Shown here piece after piece: positions 14,538-23,635 of a DNA stretch of 31,724 bases. This stretch comes from a virus. The DNA is taken from positions 1-31,724 of IMG/VR virus record IMGVR_UViG_3300028835_000902. The stretch is one strand, 5' to 3'. The position numbers and the translations under genes were made by a program. Under the pieces are notes generated by a model that saw only the letters and a list, made by a program, of their open reading frames with translations, searched no databases and was not told the DNA's origin. Positions within the stretch are counted from its first letter, which is position 1. Each line of letters begins with the position of its first letter.

Positions 14538-15770
14538 TTAAGCAGTGCCAGATAATCTCACAGCTTGCCGTTGATCAATAGTCTTAACGCCATATAAAAT
14601 ATCAAGTCTCCACTTGGAAACATCATTAGTCCCATCATAGACGGGAATCACACGAACGTTACATCCCTTATACGATTGTCGTGAGACATCAACAGCACCA
14701 GGAGGAGCAACCAAAGGTACCATAACTAGGGCAAAAGCATTCTTGCAAAATATCATATTTTGAGCATAACCAGTAGATGCCGTTCCTTTTACAACAATTG
14801 CTTTCCCATCTGCAATATCTTCCGAAACAGTTTGATGAGCACCCGAAGATATCGCTGCTGGAGTCATGGTAAGAGTCATGTCACCAGTCGTATCACTAAT
14901 GGTTGTTACAACAGCAAACTGCTTCAAATGCGGCAATGTGGCTTTGGTAACAGGATTGACATCATACACGTCGGCGATAGTGAACGTATCGCCAGCATTC
15001 AATGTAACAGCCCCAGAAGTCCAGCCATCTGTTATGAGAGTCTGCGTATTTGTATCCTTAGTGGCAGCATAAGTTGTAGCCTGAGATGATCCATTGGTTA
15101 ACGGTGTACCAGCATGAGCACCTACAACATGTGTTGGAACATTTTGTGTCATGAAGGTATCAACCCCGCCGATCATACCCAAAGCACCCTTCTTGTAAGC
15201 TTCTCCAACAAGCTTATCATTTAAAAGAGTCGTTTGTGCTCCAACTAAGCCCCAATGATCTGAAGGGGACAATGTTGCACATCGGTTGTCTTGCGGAACA
15301 GCTGCCAAGTCAAGAGCTTCTGGACCTTTTGCAAAATCGGTATTACTGTTAATCGTCTGCCCTGGTGTACCTACCCATTTTGCAATATCTTTATACAAAC
15401 TTTGCAAATCACTATCGACTTGATTTGCAAGTTGAATCATAGCAGGTTTAATAACACGTGTAGATAATTCTTTAATATTTAATGTCAGTTCTTGCGATGT
15501 GAACTCAAAATCAATTCCTTTTCGTTTATCGACACTCAATAAAAATTTTCCTTCAGTCGTGGCCTGAACATTCATGACGGCACCATCACGAACAATAAAA
15601 TCCATTGGACGTTTCACCGATATGGAATTGCCACGCTCATACCCATTGATACTTTTATTGAACTCTTCTTCATAGCCTCGAAAAACTTGCTTCCCCATTA
15701 CCAAATGATTATCAAGTTGTAGAATTGCTTCTTTTGCTATCACACTAGCGGTTAAAGTGGTATTTGCCAT
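14538..15770 (-). CDS. Major coat protein, P22 type
   Basis: The 410-residue product has the P22 coat pattern: NTTLTASVIAKEAILQLDNHLVMG, GYERGNSISVKRPMDFIVRDG, FEFTSQELTLNIKELSTRVIKPAMIQLANQVD, and a middle domain with GLVGAQTTLLNDKLVGEAYKKG. The length is close to the family norm (P22 coat is 430 residues). It forms the HK97-fold icosahedral shell around the scaffold. The region with TLPHLKQFAVVTTISDTTGDM is the usual beta-rich segment, and the C-terminus has YGVKTIDQRQAVRLSG. It lies 12 bp after the scaffold gene, as expected. This is one of the firmest calls in the window. Confidence 0.92.
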   Translation of the reverse strand: MANTTLTASVIAKEAILQLDNHLVMGKQVFRGYEEEFNKSINGYERGNSISVKRPMDFIVRDGAVMNVQATTEGKFLLSVDKRKGIDFEFTSQELTLNIKELSTRVIKPAMIQLANQVDSDLQSLYKDIAKWVGTPGQTINSNTDFAKGPEALDLAAVPQDNRCATLSPSDHWGLVGAQTTLLNDKLVGEAYKKGALGMIGGVDTFMTQNVPTHVVGAHAGTPLTNGSSQATTYAATKDTNTQTLITDGWTSGAVTLNAGDTFTIADVYDVNPVTKATLPHLKQFAVVTTISDTTGDMTLTMTPAAISSGAHQTVSEDIADGKAIVVKGTASTGYAQNMIFCKNAFALVMVPLVAPPGAVDVSRQSYKGCNVRVIPVYDGTNDVSKWRLDILYGVKTIDQRQAVRLSGTA

Positions 15771-15782
15771 TGAATGAAATCC

Positions 15783-16709
15783 TTATTTTTTTAAATTGCG
15801 CCACTTGGCATATTCAGCCATTGACATTTTATTCAAATCTTTTGTTCCAGATCCAGAATTACCTTTGATTTTTGAAGCCTTTATCGGTGTTTTAACTTGT
15901 TTTATCTTTTGTCCACCCTTTACCCTAGTTTGCATGTCATCGTAAAGCATAGCTTTATAAGCCATGTCTGCTACTAAGGGACTCAACGGCCAATTTTCAG
16001 CATCTGATTTATTCATACCCTGTGAAATAACATATTTAACCAATAAAGGGGCTTTCTCAGTGGAAAAATCTTTATATTTTCGATCAAGAATAGCCACTCC
16101 TTCATTCCGAAGGCGTTTATCTTCTTCTTCTTTCGCAACAAATAATTGTTGTTCCTGCTCACCAACTTGAACAACAATTGATTGAAATTCTGCTTGTTTT
16201 CTACCTATCGTATCTGAAACTTGTCTGGCTTGGTCAGGGTTAGATTGCCATAATGAATTCAAATCTACTTGAGAAAGTTGGTTAATCTCATCTTTTAATC
16301 TTAAACCAAGAGAATAAGTATTTAATGCCGTATCATTAAGATTTGAAAAACTTTGTAAAGTTTTTTCTCTCAACCCCAATGAAGTTTTAATATTTTTAAT
16401 TTGTTTTTCACTTTCAAAACTGCTATTATTAACATTATCAGAAAATTCTTGAATCTTATTTGCAACATCTTCTGTGATAGAATCAAAAGGAATCGATATT
16501 TTATTATCACCGAAAATTAGTTCTCGCATTTTAGATGCTTCTTCAACTGTTGAATCTTCTTCAACTGTTGAATCTTCTTCAACTGTTGAATCTTCTTCAA
16601 CTGTTGAATCTTCTTCAACTTCTGTATCATCATTAGCAAGATGATTATCTATAACTTCTTGATCAACTTCAATCTCAACAGGTCCATCAACTTCTGATAA
16701 TTCAGACAT
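15783..16709 (-). CDS. Scaffolding protein
   Basis: The 308-residue product lies directly upstream of the coat gene. It has a very acidic N-terminus with four copies of EEDSTV, a long charged helical middle (residues about 90-210), and a Lys-rich C-terminal segment ending MSMAEYAKWRNLKK, a motif typical of podovirus scaffolds. The C-terminal basic helix would bind coat protein and direct procapsid assembly; scaffold then leaves the head. The N-terminal acidic repeat is encoded by an exact 18-bp tandem repeat and its length may vary. Place and composition make the call solid even though scaffold sequences diverge fast. Confidence 0.85.
   Translation of the reverse strand: MSELSEVDGPVEIEVDQEVIDNHLANDDTEVEEDSTVEEDSTVEEDSTVEEDSTVEEASKMRELIFGDNKISIPFDSITEDVANKIQEFSDNVNNSSFESEKQIKNIKTSLGLREKTLQSFSNLNDTALNTYSLGLRLKDEINQLSQVDLNSLWQSNPDQARQVSDTIGRKQAEFQSIVVQVGEQEQQLFVAKEEEDKRLRNEGVAILDRKYKDFSTEKAPLLVKYVISQGMNKSDAENWPLSPLVADMAYKAMLYDDMQTRVKGGQKIKQVKTPIKASKIKGNSGSGTKDLNKMSMAEYAKWRNLKK
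16542..16613. repeat. Four identical 18-bp tandem repeats in the scaffold gene
   Basis: TTCAACTGTTGAATCTTC occurs four times without a gap (16542, 16560, 16578, 16596), followed by a partial copy. It encodes the six-residue acidic unit of the scaffold N-terminus. The period is a multiple of three, so copy-number change keeps the frame. Confidence 0.9.
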
Positions 16710-16733
16710 TTTAATCCTTTGTTTATCTATATT

Positions 16734-17138
16734 TTAATAAAGCATTAATGTTAATATCGCTTCTTCGTCATCACGCAAATTAATAGTCAAACACCATTGA
16801 AAAAGAATAGTCAAAATATATTCACTGTCCGGTTTTGGCGTTGAGACTTCGATCACTACATCCCTACTATCAATTAACTTCTTTATTTCAGCAGGTGTGC
16901 GTCTGCTTTTAGATAAAATTTTGACAGTTTTCTTAACTTGCTCAACATTTCGTATTGTTTTTTTCGTTATTTTACGTATTTCTTTAATAGTTGAAATATC
17001 TTTAATGCTATGTTCTACTTTCTCATACAACCATTCCGGCGGTCTTATATTTATTAGATCATTAGATTTCTTTCTACTTTTAAAAAAAATCAGAAATCCT
17101 GGACCCATTGGCTCATCAAGAGAAATAAAATTACCCAC
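16734..17138 (-). CDS. Unknown basic helical protein of the head cluster
   Basis: The start is GTG 17138, overlapping the TAG of the previous gene. The 134-residue product opens GNFISLDEPMGPGFLIFFKSRKK. It has a central Lys/Ile-rich helical region (IKEIRKITKKTIRNVEQVKKTVKIL) and ends in a hydrophobic segment (SEYILTILFQWCLTINL) and DDEEAILTLMLY. I recognise no family. It lies between the virion-type trio and the scaffold, so a head-assembly role is possible. Confidence 0.6.
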   Translation of the reverse strand: MGNFISLDEPMGPGFLIFFKSRKKSNDLINIRPPEWLYEKVEHSIKDISTIKEIRKITKKTIRNVEQVKKTVKILSKSRRTPAEIKKLIDSRDVVIEVSTPKPDSEYILTILFQWCLTINLRDDEEAILTLMLY

Positions 17139-17776
17139 TACGGATAATGCCTATATCCCAAGACTCGGATAGTAAATTCCGTTAATCCGGTCAAATCATC
17201 AGATACCGTTGATTGTAATTTATCCAAAGTTCCCCTACCAATACGAAGACCACCAGGAATCAGTTCGTGTATGGGGACTACAACAGTCTGAGCATCATCA
17301 TTACCCGTCCATTTGGTTAATTCAAAACTGGTAGCACCATCACCATACGGGTGTCCAAAAATCGACTGAGCGATCATTTGACCACCTGTTTTTGCAGAGT
17401 CAAATATTTTTGATTCTTCCCCATTTTCAATAATAGAAAGATTATAACCATTTGGCAGCGGAGAAACATTTCCAAAATTATTATGAAAAACTAAATTGTC
17501 TGCTATAATTACCACAATAGCCATAATATACAAATCATAATCATTATGGGAAGAAATGTAGAAATTCTTAACATCAATTGAACCATTCACATTTTGATTA
17601 GTATCACCTAATCCGGCACCATTTGACCCCAACAATTTATTATAGTAACGATGGCGACTTGTCGTTCCAACAGGAGGCACTGGGCCTATGATTCTAGAAA
17701 CACAAAGGGCATTTTGTGGCGTTACGCATGCTTTATAATCAGAACCAGAACCATCTTGAATAACAGAATTTACCAT
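17138..17776 (-). CDS. Virion-type protein, third member of a paralogous trio
   Basis: The 212-residue product opens VIQDGSGSDYKACVTPQNALCVSRII, matching in pattern (V-DG-G-G--A-V---N-L-V) the starts of the two genes upstream. The rest is beta-rich: DVKNFYISSHNDYDLYIMAIVVII, ELTKWTGNDDAQTVVVPIHELIPGGLRIGRGT, then EFTIRVLGYRHYP. The GGLRIGRGTLDKLQ segment resembles GGIRLTQNTVFTLQ of the neighbour at 17796-18350. Proteins of this kind between portal and scaffold are presumably minor head or decoration proteins; no function is established. Confidence 0.65.
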   Translation of the reverse strand: MVNSVIQDGSGSDYKACVTPQNALCVSRIIGPVPPVGTTSRHRYYNKLLGSNGAGLGDTNQNVNGSIDVKNFYISSHNDYDLYIMAIVVIIADNLVFHNNFGNVSPLPNGYNLSIIENGEESKIFDSAKTGGQMIAQSIFGHPYGDGATSFELTKWTGNDDAQTVVVPIHELIPGGLRIGRGTLDKLQSTVSDDLTGLTEFTIRVLGYRHYP

Positions 17777-17795
17777 TGTTCATAACCTCAACTAT

Positions 17796-18350
17796 TTACT
17801 CAAAATGAAATCCTATTGTTGCCTCAATTGCTAAACCACCTGTTAAAGCTTGAAGTGTAAACACTGTGTTTTGTGTTAATCTTATACCACCAGGAATTCT
17901 TTCAATACTATCAACATTAGCGAGCACATGGACACGATCCAAATGATCACCAATATCTAAACCTGTAATATCAGGATCTTCATAAAAAATACCAAGTGCT
18001 GCATTCCCCGACGATAAATTTAAATTAACAGGAATTAAAGCAGTAGGTGAACCTCCAGGTTCTCCTACCTGATTAACAAAAAAATCAATTTTTTCATTGC
18101 TAGCACAATAAACACGATACCAATCAATTACCAAGGTCGTATCAGTTGAAGTATTCTTCATGTAGAAAAAAATATTATTTGCAGCTGCGGGAGTGACATC
18201 TGCAAAAACTGAATATGATAACCCATTTCGGTTAGAATAATAAATTCTTTCAGCCGTCCTAGCTGATACATCCAATCTTCCTTTATCGGAATCTTCAGTC
18301 ACATTAGCTCGAAGTCCAGTACCACCACCATCTACAATCTCAAACGGCAT
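17796..18350 (-). CDS. Virion-type protein, second member of a paralogous trio
   Basis: The 184-residue product starts PFEIVDGGGTGLRANVTEDSDKGRLDVSA, the shared trio motif. It continues beta-rich (NIFFYMKNTSTDTTLVIDWYRVY, GIFYEDPDITGLDIGDHLDRVHV) and ends RIPGGIRLTQNTVFTLQALTGG, then EATIGFHFE. It lies between the other two trio members with short gaps. Repeated duplication of one ancestral beta-sandwich-like gene would explain the trio; this is inferred from the shared motif. Confidence 0.65.
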   Translation of the reverse strand: MPFEIVDGGGTGLRANVTEDSDKGRLDVSARTAERIYYSNRNGLSYSVFADVTPAAANNIFFYMKNTSTDTTLVIDWYRVYCASNEKIDFFVNQVGEPGGSPTALIPVNLNLSSGNAALGIFYEDPDITGLDIGDHLDRVHVLANVDSIERIPGGIRLTQNTVFTLQALTGGLAIEATIGFHFE

Positions 18351-18385
18351 TTAATTTATTCCTTTGATCAAAATATCAATAATGT

Positions 18386-18976
18386 TCAATTTATCTTATT
18401 CATAATGAATAAAACACTCGAATACAATACTCCAGACAATTGATCTCCGGTATATGAAATATTTAATGTATGTCCTGGTGGGATAATCAAAACCCCTTCG
18501 GTTTCCCAAACAGCTACTCGACCATTTGAATCAGGGTGACAACGTTCAATTTCCTTTGGTATACCATCCAAAGTAGACCCATTAATATTGATTAACGTTG
18601 AAGATATTTTCGCACTACCAGCTGTGGTATTAACTGAATTTGCTGTTGATCCACCAGAAACATAATTTTCCCCAAATGTAATCGAAAAATAATTATCCGA
18701 ATTTGGTAAAGCAGAACCACCAGAACTGTCGAGGATTTCCATCCTTATCCTCATCGGCATCATGTCAAGATTATTAGAATCTGTATTCTCGATATGAATA
18801 ATACTGACAGTTCCATCTATGGCTATTGCAGTACCAATAGCCTGGTAAGCATTAGACTTAGTATGAGCAACTAAATGTTGAAAACTTGTCGTTATAGCAT
18901 CTACTTTTAACCGATTTGCACTATCAACAGCTGCTCTAAATCCTTTGCCTGTACCGTCTACTATAGACTCTGACAT
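18386..18976 (-). CDS. Virion-type protein, first member of a paralogous trio
   Basis: The 196-residue product begins SESIVDGTGKGFRAAVDSANRLKVDAITTS, the clearest version of the trio motif. It continues with beta-rich segments (TVSIIHIENTDSNNLDMMPMRIRMEIL, NYFSITFGENYVSGG) and ends GRVAVWETEGVLIIPPGHTLNISYTG. The start codon overlaps the stop of the preceding gene (TAATG), so translation is coupled. It is probably a minor head protein. Confidence 0.65.
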   Translation of the reverse strand: MSESIVDGTGKGFRAAVDSANRLKVDAITTSFQHLVAHTKSNAYQAIGTAIAIDGTVSIIHIENTDSNNLDMMPMRIRMEILDSSGGSALPNSDNYFSITFGENYVSGGSTANSVNTTAGSAKISSTLININGSTLDGIPKEIERCHPDSNGRVAVWETEGVLIIPPGHTLNISYTGDQLSGVLYSSVLFIMNKIN

Positions 18977-19239
18977 TATTCGACCTCATTATCAGAAATT
19001 TCAAATTCAGTTAACATCGCCATATGAGCATTAAGTTTTTTAAGTTGTATCAAAATATTTTTCAAAAACTCTTCAGATGATAAATCACTAACTGGTATAG
19101 GGTTAGACGCCGAAATCAAATCTGCGTCCCCATCATCTCCTATTGCCGTTTTATAAATCGGGTAATGAATATTATCAACTACATCAGTAGCAACATCCAC
19201 TCCTCCTTCTGAAGGTCTTACTTTTATATTATCCGCCAT
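18976..19239 (-). CDS. Small virion-cluster protein after the portal
   Basis: I favour ATG 19239 (MADNIKVRPSEGG); ATG 19242 just before it is equally possible. The reading frame extends further upstream inside the portal gene, but those residues do not look like part of the protein. The 87-residue product has VRPSEGGVDVATDVVDNIHYPIYK, then ADLISASNPIPVSDL, and a C-terminal helix (EEFLKNILIQLKKLNAHM). Short proteins with this VDVATD--N-HYP-YK pattern often follow portal genes in podoviruses and are thought to be virion components. It overlaps the portal end by about 11 bp. Confidence 0.7.
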   Translation of the reverse strand: MADNIKVRPSEGGVDVATDVVDNIHYPIYKTAIGDDGDADLISASNPIPVSDLSSEEFLKNILIQLKKLNAHMAMLTEFEISDNEVE

Positions 19240-21610
19240 CATACAACTCGTTGACAGACTCAACACCGATGATAGACCCATTTATATCTCTTACAACTCT
19301 TTTAGGAGCAGAAATCATTCTCATTGCCTCAACCATTGCCGAATCCATACTATCTTCTGAATTATTTTCACTAAGGGGAGAATCATCTTTTTTATTTATA
19401 ATTACTTTAGCAAGCTCAACTTGTCTATCTCGTTCATTTTGATCAGCTTCAAAAGTCTGTTTATCAGATTCTATAGACCTATCATGAGCCTGTTTATCGG
19501 ACTCTATAGACCTATCATATGCCCATTGTTCCTCTTGAGGCAACTTCGTTTTTGAGACAGATTCAGCCTGTTTAATCTGCAATTCAGCCTGTTTAATCTG
19601 CAATTCACCTTGCTTTATCTGCAATTCAGCCTGTTTAATTCCAGATTCAGATTGTATTTTTTGTATATCTACTTGTTTATCAGTTTTTAAATTTTCATTT
19701 TCTTGCTGAATTTTCTGAAACTCTTGAGCAAATTGTTGTTCCTTTTGATCCATCTCTTGTTTAAATTGTTGGAATTGTTGCTGAAGAGCTAAAGCTTCAG
19801 GATTATCAGATTCAGTGAATTCTTCTTTCTCAGATTCTTGAATTTCAGGAGGTAATAATTTATGCAAACGTTTTGAAACTTTATCTGCTCCGACAAAATC
19901 CATATGGTTTAGCAGAACATCACCTAGATAAGCCGCTGCGTCTGGAACTTGGCGCATTATCTCAATCAGAGTTTCACGTGTTTCTTCTCGCTGAGTACTA
20001 AAAGATGGGCCAGAAGACACCGTAACATCATACTTACCTACAGAAAGGTCGTATAATTTATCACTTCGTTGTGAATCTTTACTCTGAGATAACTTAACAA
20101 TATTTTCTTTTTGATCTGCTCCTAAAATTCTAATGCTTTCACGTTCACTGTATATGTGTGGGATAATTTCAACAAGAATCTGACCACAATAACGAATCGC
20201 ACGGGATAAATTGTCTATAAAATGATAATTTGAAACATCTCCTTGTCTTTCTCGTGCAAGGATAGCTTTCCCACTCGTTTCATTACTTCGAGCACCAATA
20301 CTAGAATCAAAAATCCCAGTAATGCTCTTCATATCATCCGAGGCGTTTAGAGCCTCTTGAAGTGCTCCAGCTGGCACTCCAGCAAACATCTGTCTTTCAG
20401 GCCGTAAATTACCTTCATACTCAAGGTAGGCATGTGATCGTGTATTTGCTGAGGCCCATTTAGATTCATGCCCACTAGGTACAAAACCTTTTGGACCAAC
20501 CCATGGGGCCTTAGGAGCCAACGCAACAAGCTCTGTAGTAGCACTACGCCAAAAATTATACATTTGTTGACTATCTTTTACATCACGGATAAGTGAACGA
20601 AAATTTCGTCGTCCGTCAATAAATATCTCATCACCCCAAACTGGACAAATTGGTATATTTTGCCCAGGCCAATCTTTTACCTCTTCCAATTCTTCAACAC
20701 CATTGAGTAAATGTTTTGTAACTTTATAATATTCAACTTCACGCTCATTTACAATTTCAGCACCAACAGCAGCGATAAACGCTTTTACTACATCCGTATC
20801 ATTTTTGTCAGTTTCCATTCCACCAGCTTGAAAAAACTGTCTAGACACTCTAGGTAAATCATCTTGAGTAATATTTTGAACTTGAACTTTACCTGTTTGC
20901 AAATCATGATATCTAAATTGTAATAATTTTCGACTTTTTCTTTCACGTTTAAAATATTCAGCCACTCGAATTTCATCATTGCTGGATATCCAATGATCAC
21001 TTGAAACATCCCGGCTATCTGATTCAAACGGGGTTGTTGATGCATCTGGAAAACGGTACTCAAATTCTTCTTTACTTAGCATATCTGAAATAAAAGCATA
21101 ATCCCAATCGGACGCATCAAATTCAGTAGATGTCGTGTCGTAATGAACAGTTAAAGCATTAGGGATACGCTTTATCCTAGCTTCCAAATCAAATGTTTCA
21201 TTATGAGCATAATCAATATCAATTCGGAAAAACCCCATTCCGCCCGTGACCGCATTATCAATGGCTGTACTGTACGCAACTCCAGCAGAGGACTGTCGTT
21301 CAATAGATCTGATAAGGCCGCCAATCACTTCTGCCGTATCCTCATCAGCCCCATTATCTACGGGGGAAACTTTAATAGCTGGTTTATTTTGACGGGATTC
21401 GTTTACAATTGATCTAATGAGGGATGGTAACTTATTGATAACAAGATGTGGTCTCCCTTCTTGGACACGTTGCTTTTTAACTGCGTCGGGCCATTGTTCA
21501 CCCATACGAGCAAATACCGTATCAGAATAATAATCGTCCCGATTATGGTCACTTCCTTCTTGCGAAGCTTCAAATTTTTTCAACGCATCTTTTACAAGAT
21601 CATCACTCAT
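19229..21610 (-). CDS. Portal protein, P22 type, with a long Gln-rich coiled-coil tail
   Basis: This 793-residue protein forms the ring through which DNA enters and leaves the head. It shows the P22-like portal pattern: YYSDTVFARMGEQWPDAVKKQR with GRPHLVINKLPSLIRSIVNESRQNKPAIKV, SAGVAYSTAIDNAVTGGMGFFRIDIDY, and a later SSIGARSNETSGKAILARERQGDVSNYHFIDNL. Residues about 605-760 are a helical, Gln-rich segment with tandem units QIKQAEL and RSIESDKQ, longer than needed for the portal core and probably the barrel inside the capsid. It lies 16 bp after the large terminase gene. The call is firm. Confidence 0.9.
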   Translation of the reverse strand: MSDDLVKDALKKFEASQEGSDHNRDDYYSDTVFARMGEQWPDAVKKQRVQEGRPHLVINKLPSLIRSIVNESRQNKPAIKVSPVDNGADEDTAEVIGGLIRSIERQSSAGVAYSTAIDNAVTGGMGFFRIDIDYAHNETFDLEARIKRIPNALTVHYDTTSTEFDASDWDYAFISDMLSKEEFEYRFPDASTTPFESDSRDVSSDHWISSNDEIRVAEYFKRERKSRKLLQFRYHDLQTGKVQVQNITQDDLPRVSRQFFQAGGMETDKNDTDVVKAFIAAVGAEIVNEREVEYYKVTKHLLNGVEELEEVKDWPGQNIPICPVWGDEIFIDGRRNFRSLIRDVKDSQQMYNFWRSATTELVALAPKAPWVGPKGFVPSGHESKWASANTRSHAYLEYEGNLRPERQMFAGVPAGALQEALNASDDMKSITGIFDSSIGARSNETSGKAILARERQGDVSNYHFIDNLSRAIRYCGQILVEIIPHIYSERESIRILGADQKENIVKLSQSKDSQRSDKLYDLSVGKYDVTVSSGPSFSTQREETRETLIEIMRQVPDAAAYLGDVLLNHMDFVGADKVSKRLHKLLPPEIQESEKEEFTESDNPEALALQQQFQQFKQEMDQKEQQFAQEFQKIQQENENLKTDKQVDIQKIQSESGIKQAELQIKQGELQIKQAELQIKQAESVSKTKLPQEEQWAYDRSIESDKQAHDRSIESDKQTFEADQNERDRQVELAKVIINKKDDSPLSENNSEDSMDSAMVEAMRMISAPKRVVRDINGSIIGVESVNELYDGG

Positions 21611-21626
21611 AAATCACCAATTAATT

Positions 21627-22892
21627 TCAACCCAACCAACCAGCTGCTTGAGTAGGATAAAAATTGCTCTCCGGTTTGCTTTTAGGTGTTGTTAATTCTC
21701 GAAATAATTCAGAAAAACACCATATTAATGCTTCTGCACGATCAGGAGATTTATCTTTACTACCTTCCCAACCCCAACTCGTAAATTTGCAAAGTTGATC
21801 TTCAATTTCGAGGAAACTCCCAACATGATGAACTTTTCCAGTCGCATAGAGAGCACTGATAGGTTCAGCCCTAACATGCTTTCCTCTGGTTGCCCTAACT
21901 TCTATAATTCTAACATCACGGCGTACAGATTCAAGCGTATGACGGCACATATCACCACCTTGATTAATCTCTATAACTATCGCGTCTGCATCATATTTAT
22001 CGTATAAATTAATCGCTCTCGTTGCCCAATCATGAGGTGAGCCGCTTCTACTGGCATCTTCTAAAACATAACCTTTTTTATCCGAACCTAACGCACAACA
22101 GACTATACCATGCTCATCACTTGTAATGGTATCACTAATTGCCGGATCAATACCAATTAAAGTACGTTCTCTACCTACATGCATCTCATCAATACGGCAG
22201 GCATGGATTATTTCACGTGACCAAATAGCACCAACTGCCTGTGGTTCATATTCTCCATCCCAAATATGATAATAACGATCGGGATCATATTCAAAATCAT
22301 GCAATCTATCTTCTTCAAGCTCTTTTGGAAAATATTTATTATCGTTATAGTTAATTTTTGCAATTATTGCATTTTTAGGCGGTTTTAACCCACGAAAAAA
22401 CTTATCAATCGGGTCACTTGCACTCCGGGGGTTCCATGTGAACCACATTTCAGAGCCAGGAGCACGAATGGTCGGTCGTAACATCTCTAAGCTCTTCATT
22501 GAAAGTGTTTGCGCTTCTTCGACCCATGCTACCTGTATATTCTCTAGGCTTTTTATTGATTCTGCGGTATGATCCTGCATACCTTGGAACAAAATAACCC
22601 CGTTTCCAGGCGTTTTTATACAGTCATTGAGGATTCTAAATAAATGCCCAAAACCCATCAGTTGAATTTTATCTTCCAACAATCTTTTTGCAGACTGTGT
22701 GAGATTCTTTTGAATTTCTCGTATACAAAGAGCACGAAAACCACGGTTTGCCACCGCATTGGCTATTAAAAATTCAGCCATAGCGTGTGATTTTGCCGAA
22801 CCTCTCCCACCAAAAAGAGCTTTATACCTAGAGGGTCTCATAAATTGATCTAAAAGAGGTGAAGCAGAACCAACTACATATGAATCATTCAT
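21627..22892 (-). CDS. terL: Terminase large subunit (packaging ATPase and nuclease)
   Basis: The 421-residue product has the two TerL domains. In the ATPase domain are the Walker A-like GGRGSAKSHA (residues about 29-38) and a Walker B-like VAWVEEAQT near residue 125. The RNase H-like nuclease domain shows LIGIDPAISD, then DADAIVIEINQGGD, and near the C-terminus DKSPDRAEALIWCF, giving the three acidic metal-binding positions. The enzyme pumps DNA into the procapsid through the portal and cuts concatemers. Its start overlaps the TerS end by 8 bp. The length is a little short but both domains are complete. Confidence 0.93.
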   Translation of the reverse strand: MNDSYVVGSASPLLDQFMRPSRYKALFGGRGSAKSHAMAEFLIANAVANRGFRALCIREIQKNLTQSAKRLLEDKIQLMGFGHLFRILNDCIKTPGNGVILFQGMQDHTAESIKSLENIQVAWVEEAQTLSMKSLEMLRPTIRAPGSEMWFTWNPRSASDPIDKFFRGLKPPKNAIIAKINYNDNKYFPKELEEDRLHDFEYDPDRYYHIWDGEYEPQAVGAIWSREIIHACRIDEMHVGRERTLIGIDPAISDTITSDEHGIVCCALGSDKKGYVLEDASRSGSPHDWATRAINLYDKYDADAIVIEINQGGDMCRHTLESVRRDVRIIEVRATRGKHVRAEPISALYATGKVHHVGSFLEIEDQLCKFTSWGWEGSKDKSPDRAEALIWCFSELFRELTTPKSKPESNFYPTQAAGWLG

Positions 22893-23367
22893 TCACAGGG
22901 CTACCCCACATCACAACACTACTATCATTTGTCCCAGAATTAATTTGTTTAAATTCTCCATTAAAACCATCAGATTCTACATGTTTGCTGATTATTAATA
23001 AAGCCTTGGCAGCACCTGCCGAATCAAATTTATAAACTCCGGTATTTTCACCCATTAAATTTTTAATTGGCGTATCTGCCATTGATTTATTGTACAATAA
23101 TACTGCCTTATCAATTACCCATTGCACATTTATCTTTCTTCTTTCACGACTTTCTTTTGCTAATTCAGTCATATAAAAAACTGTGTTAAATTGTCTTAAC
23201 AAATTATAGCTTTGTTCATTTGCGTCTACAAGCGGATATCCAGCTTTCAATGCAGCTTTTTTTGCATTGAAAGAAATATTATATTCTTCACAAAAAGCAA
23301 TTTCAATTTGAGTCGGCAATGCAAAACCTCGTCTAATCATTTCTTGTTGGATAGAATTATATTCCAT
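22885..23367 (-). CDS. terS: Terminase small subunit
   Basis: The 160-residue product has the small-terminase pattern: QIEIAFCEEYNISFNAKKAALKAGYP, then EQSYNLLRQFNTVFYMTELAKESRERR, and a region with VQWVIDKAVLLYNKSM. This is the helix-turn-helix and oligomerisation plan that selects the packaging site on phage DNA. It directly precedes TerL with an 8-bp overlap. The C-terminal SDGFNGEFKQINSG is a usual ending for the family. Confidence 0.88.
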   Translation of the reverse strand: MEYNSIQQEMIRRGFALPTQIEIAFCEEYNISFNAKKAALKAGYPLVDANEQSYNLLRQFNTVFYMTELAKESRERRKINVQWVIDKAVLLYNKSMADTPIKNLMGENTGVYKFDSAGAAKALLIISKHVESDGFNGEFKQINSGTNDSSVVMWGSPVNE

Positions 23368-23391
23368 AATATTAATACCTAAAATTCTAAG

Positions 23392-23625
23392 TTAAGAAGG
23401 CAGCATTAAACGAAGGAGAATGAACATTATACTGGCAAAAGAGATACCTATAGCAATAACCCACTTGATAAGTTCAATTTTTAGTTTCAAAATATCCATT
23501 TTAGTGGCGACATTTGTTGATTCAAAAACTTCGCACAATGCTTTAGTTTGAGCCCTAGCTTGTTCTGGTTGAATTCCAGACGCTATTAATGTCTCAAAAT
23601 ATTCAAGGCTGTTAAATGTTAACAT
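23392..23625 (-). CDS. Short DUF1640-like protein with C-terminal membrane anchor
   Basis: The 77-residue product is a paralogue of the gene at 2957-3364: MLTFNSLEYFETLIASGIQPEQARAQTKAL against MLTFNTLEYVETLTASGVSLEQAKAQAQAL, and the same hydrophobic tail ending LLRLMLPS. The hendecad coiled coil is almost gone here (only MDILKLKIEL). It sits between the VapE-like gene and TerS in the late operon. Its start lies in an 18-bp perfect palindrome (23612-23629). Function unknown. Confidence 0.7.
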   Translation of the reverse strand: MLTFNSLEYFETLIASGIQPEQARAQTKALCEVFESTNVATKMDILKLKIELIKWVIAIGISFASIMFILLRLMLPS

Positions 23626-23635
23626 TTAATCACTA

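Noticed and set aside
20347-21063. Other-frame minus-strand open frames within the portal gene
   Set aside because: They lie fully inside the portal coding frame, lack ribosome sites and give low-complexity translations.
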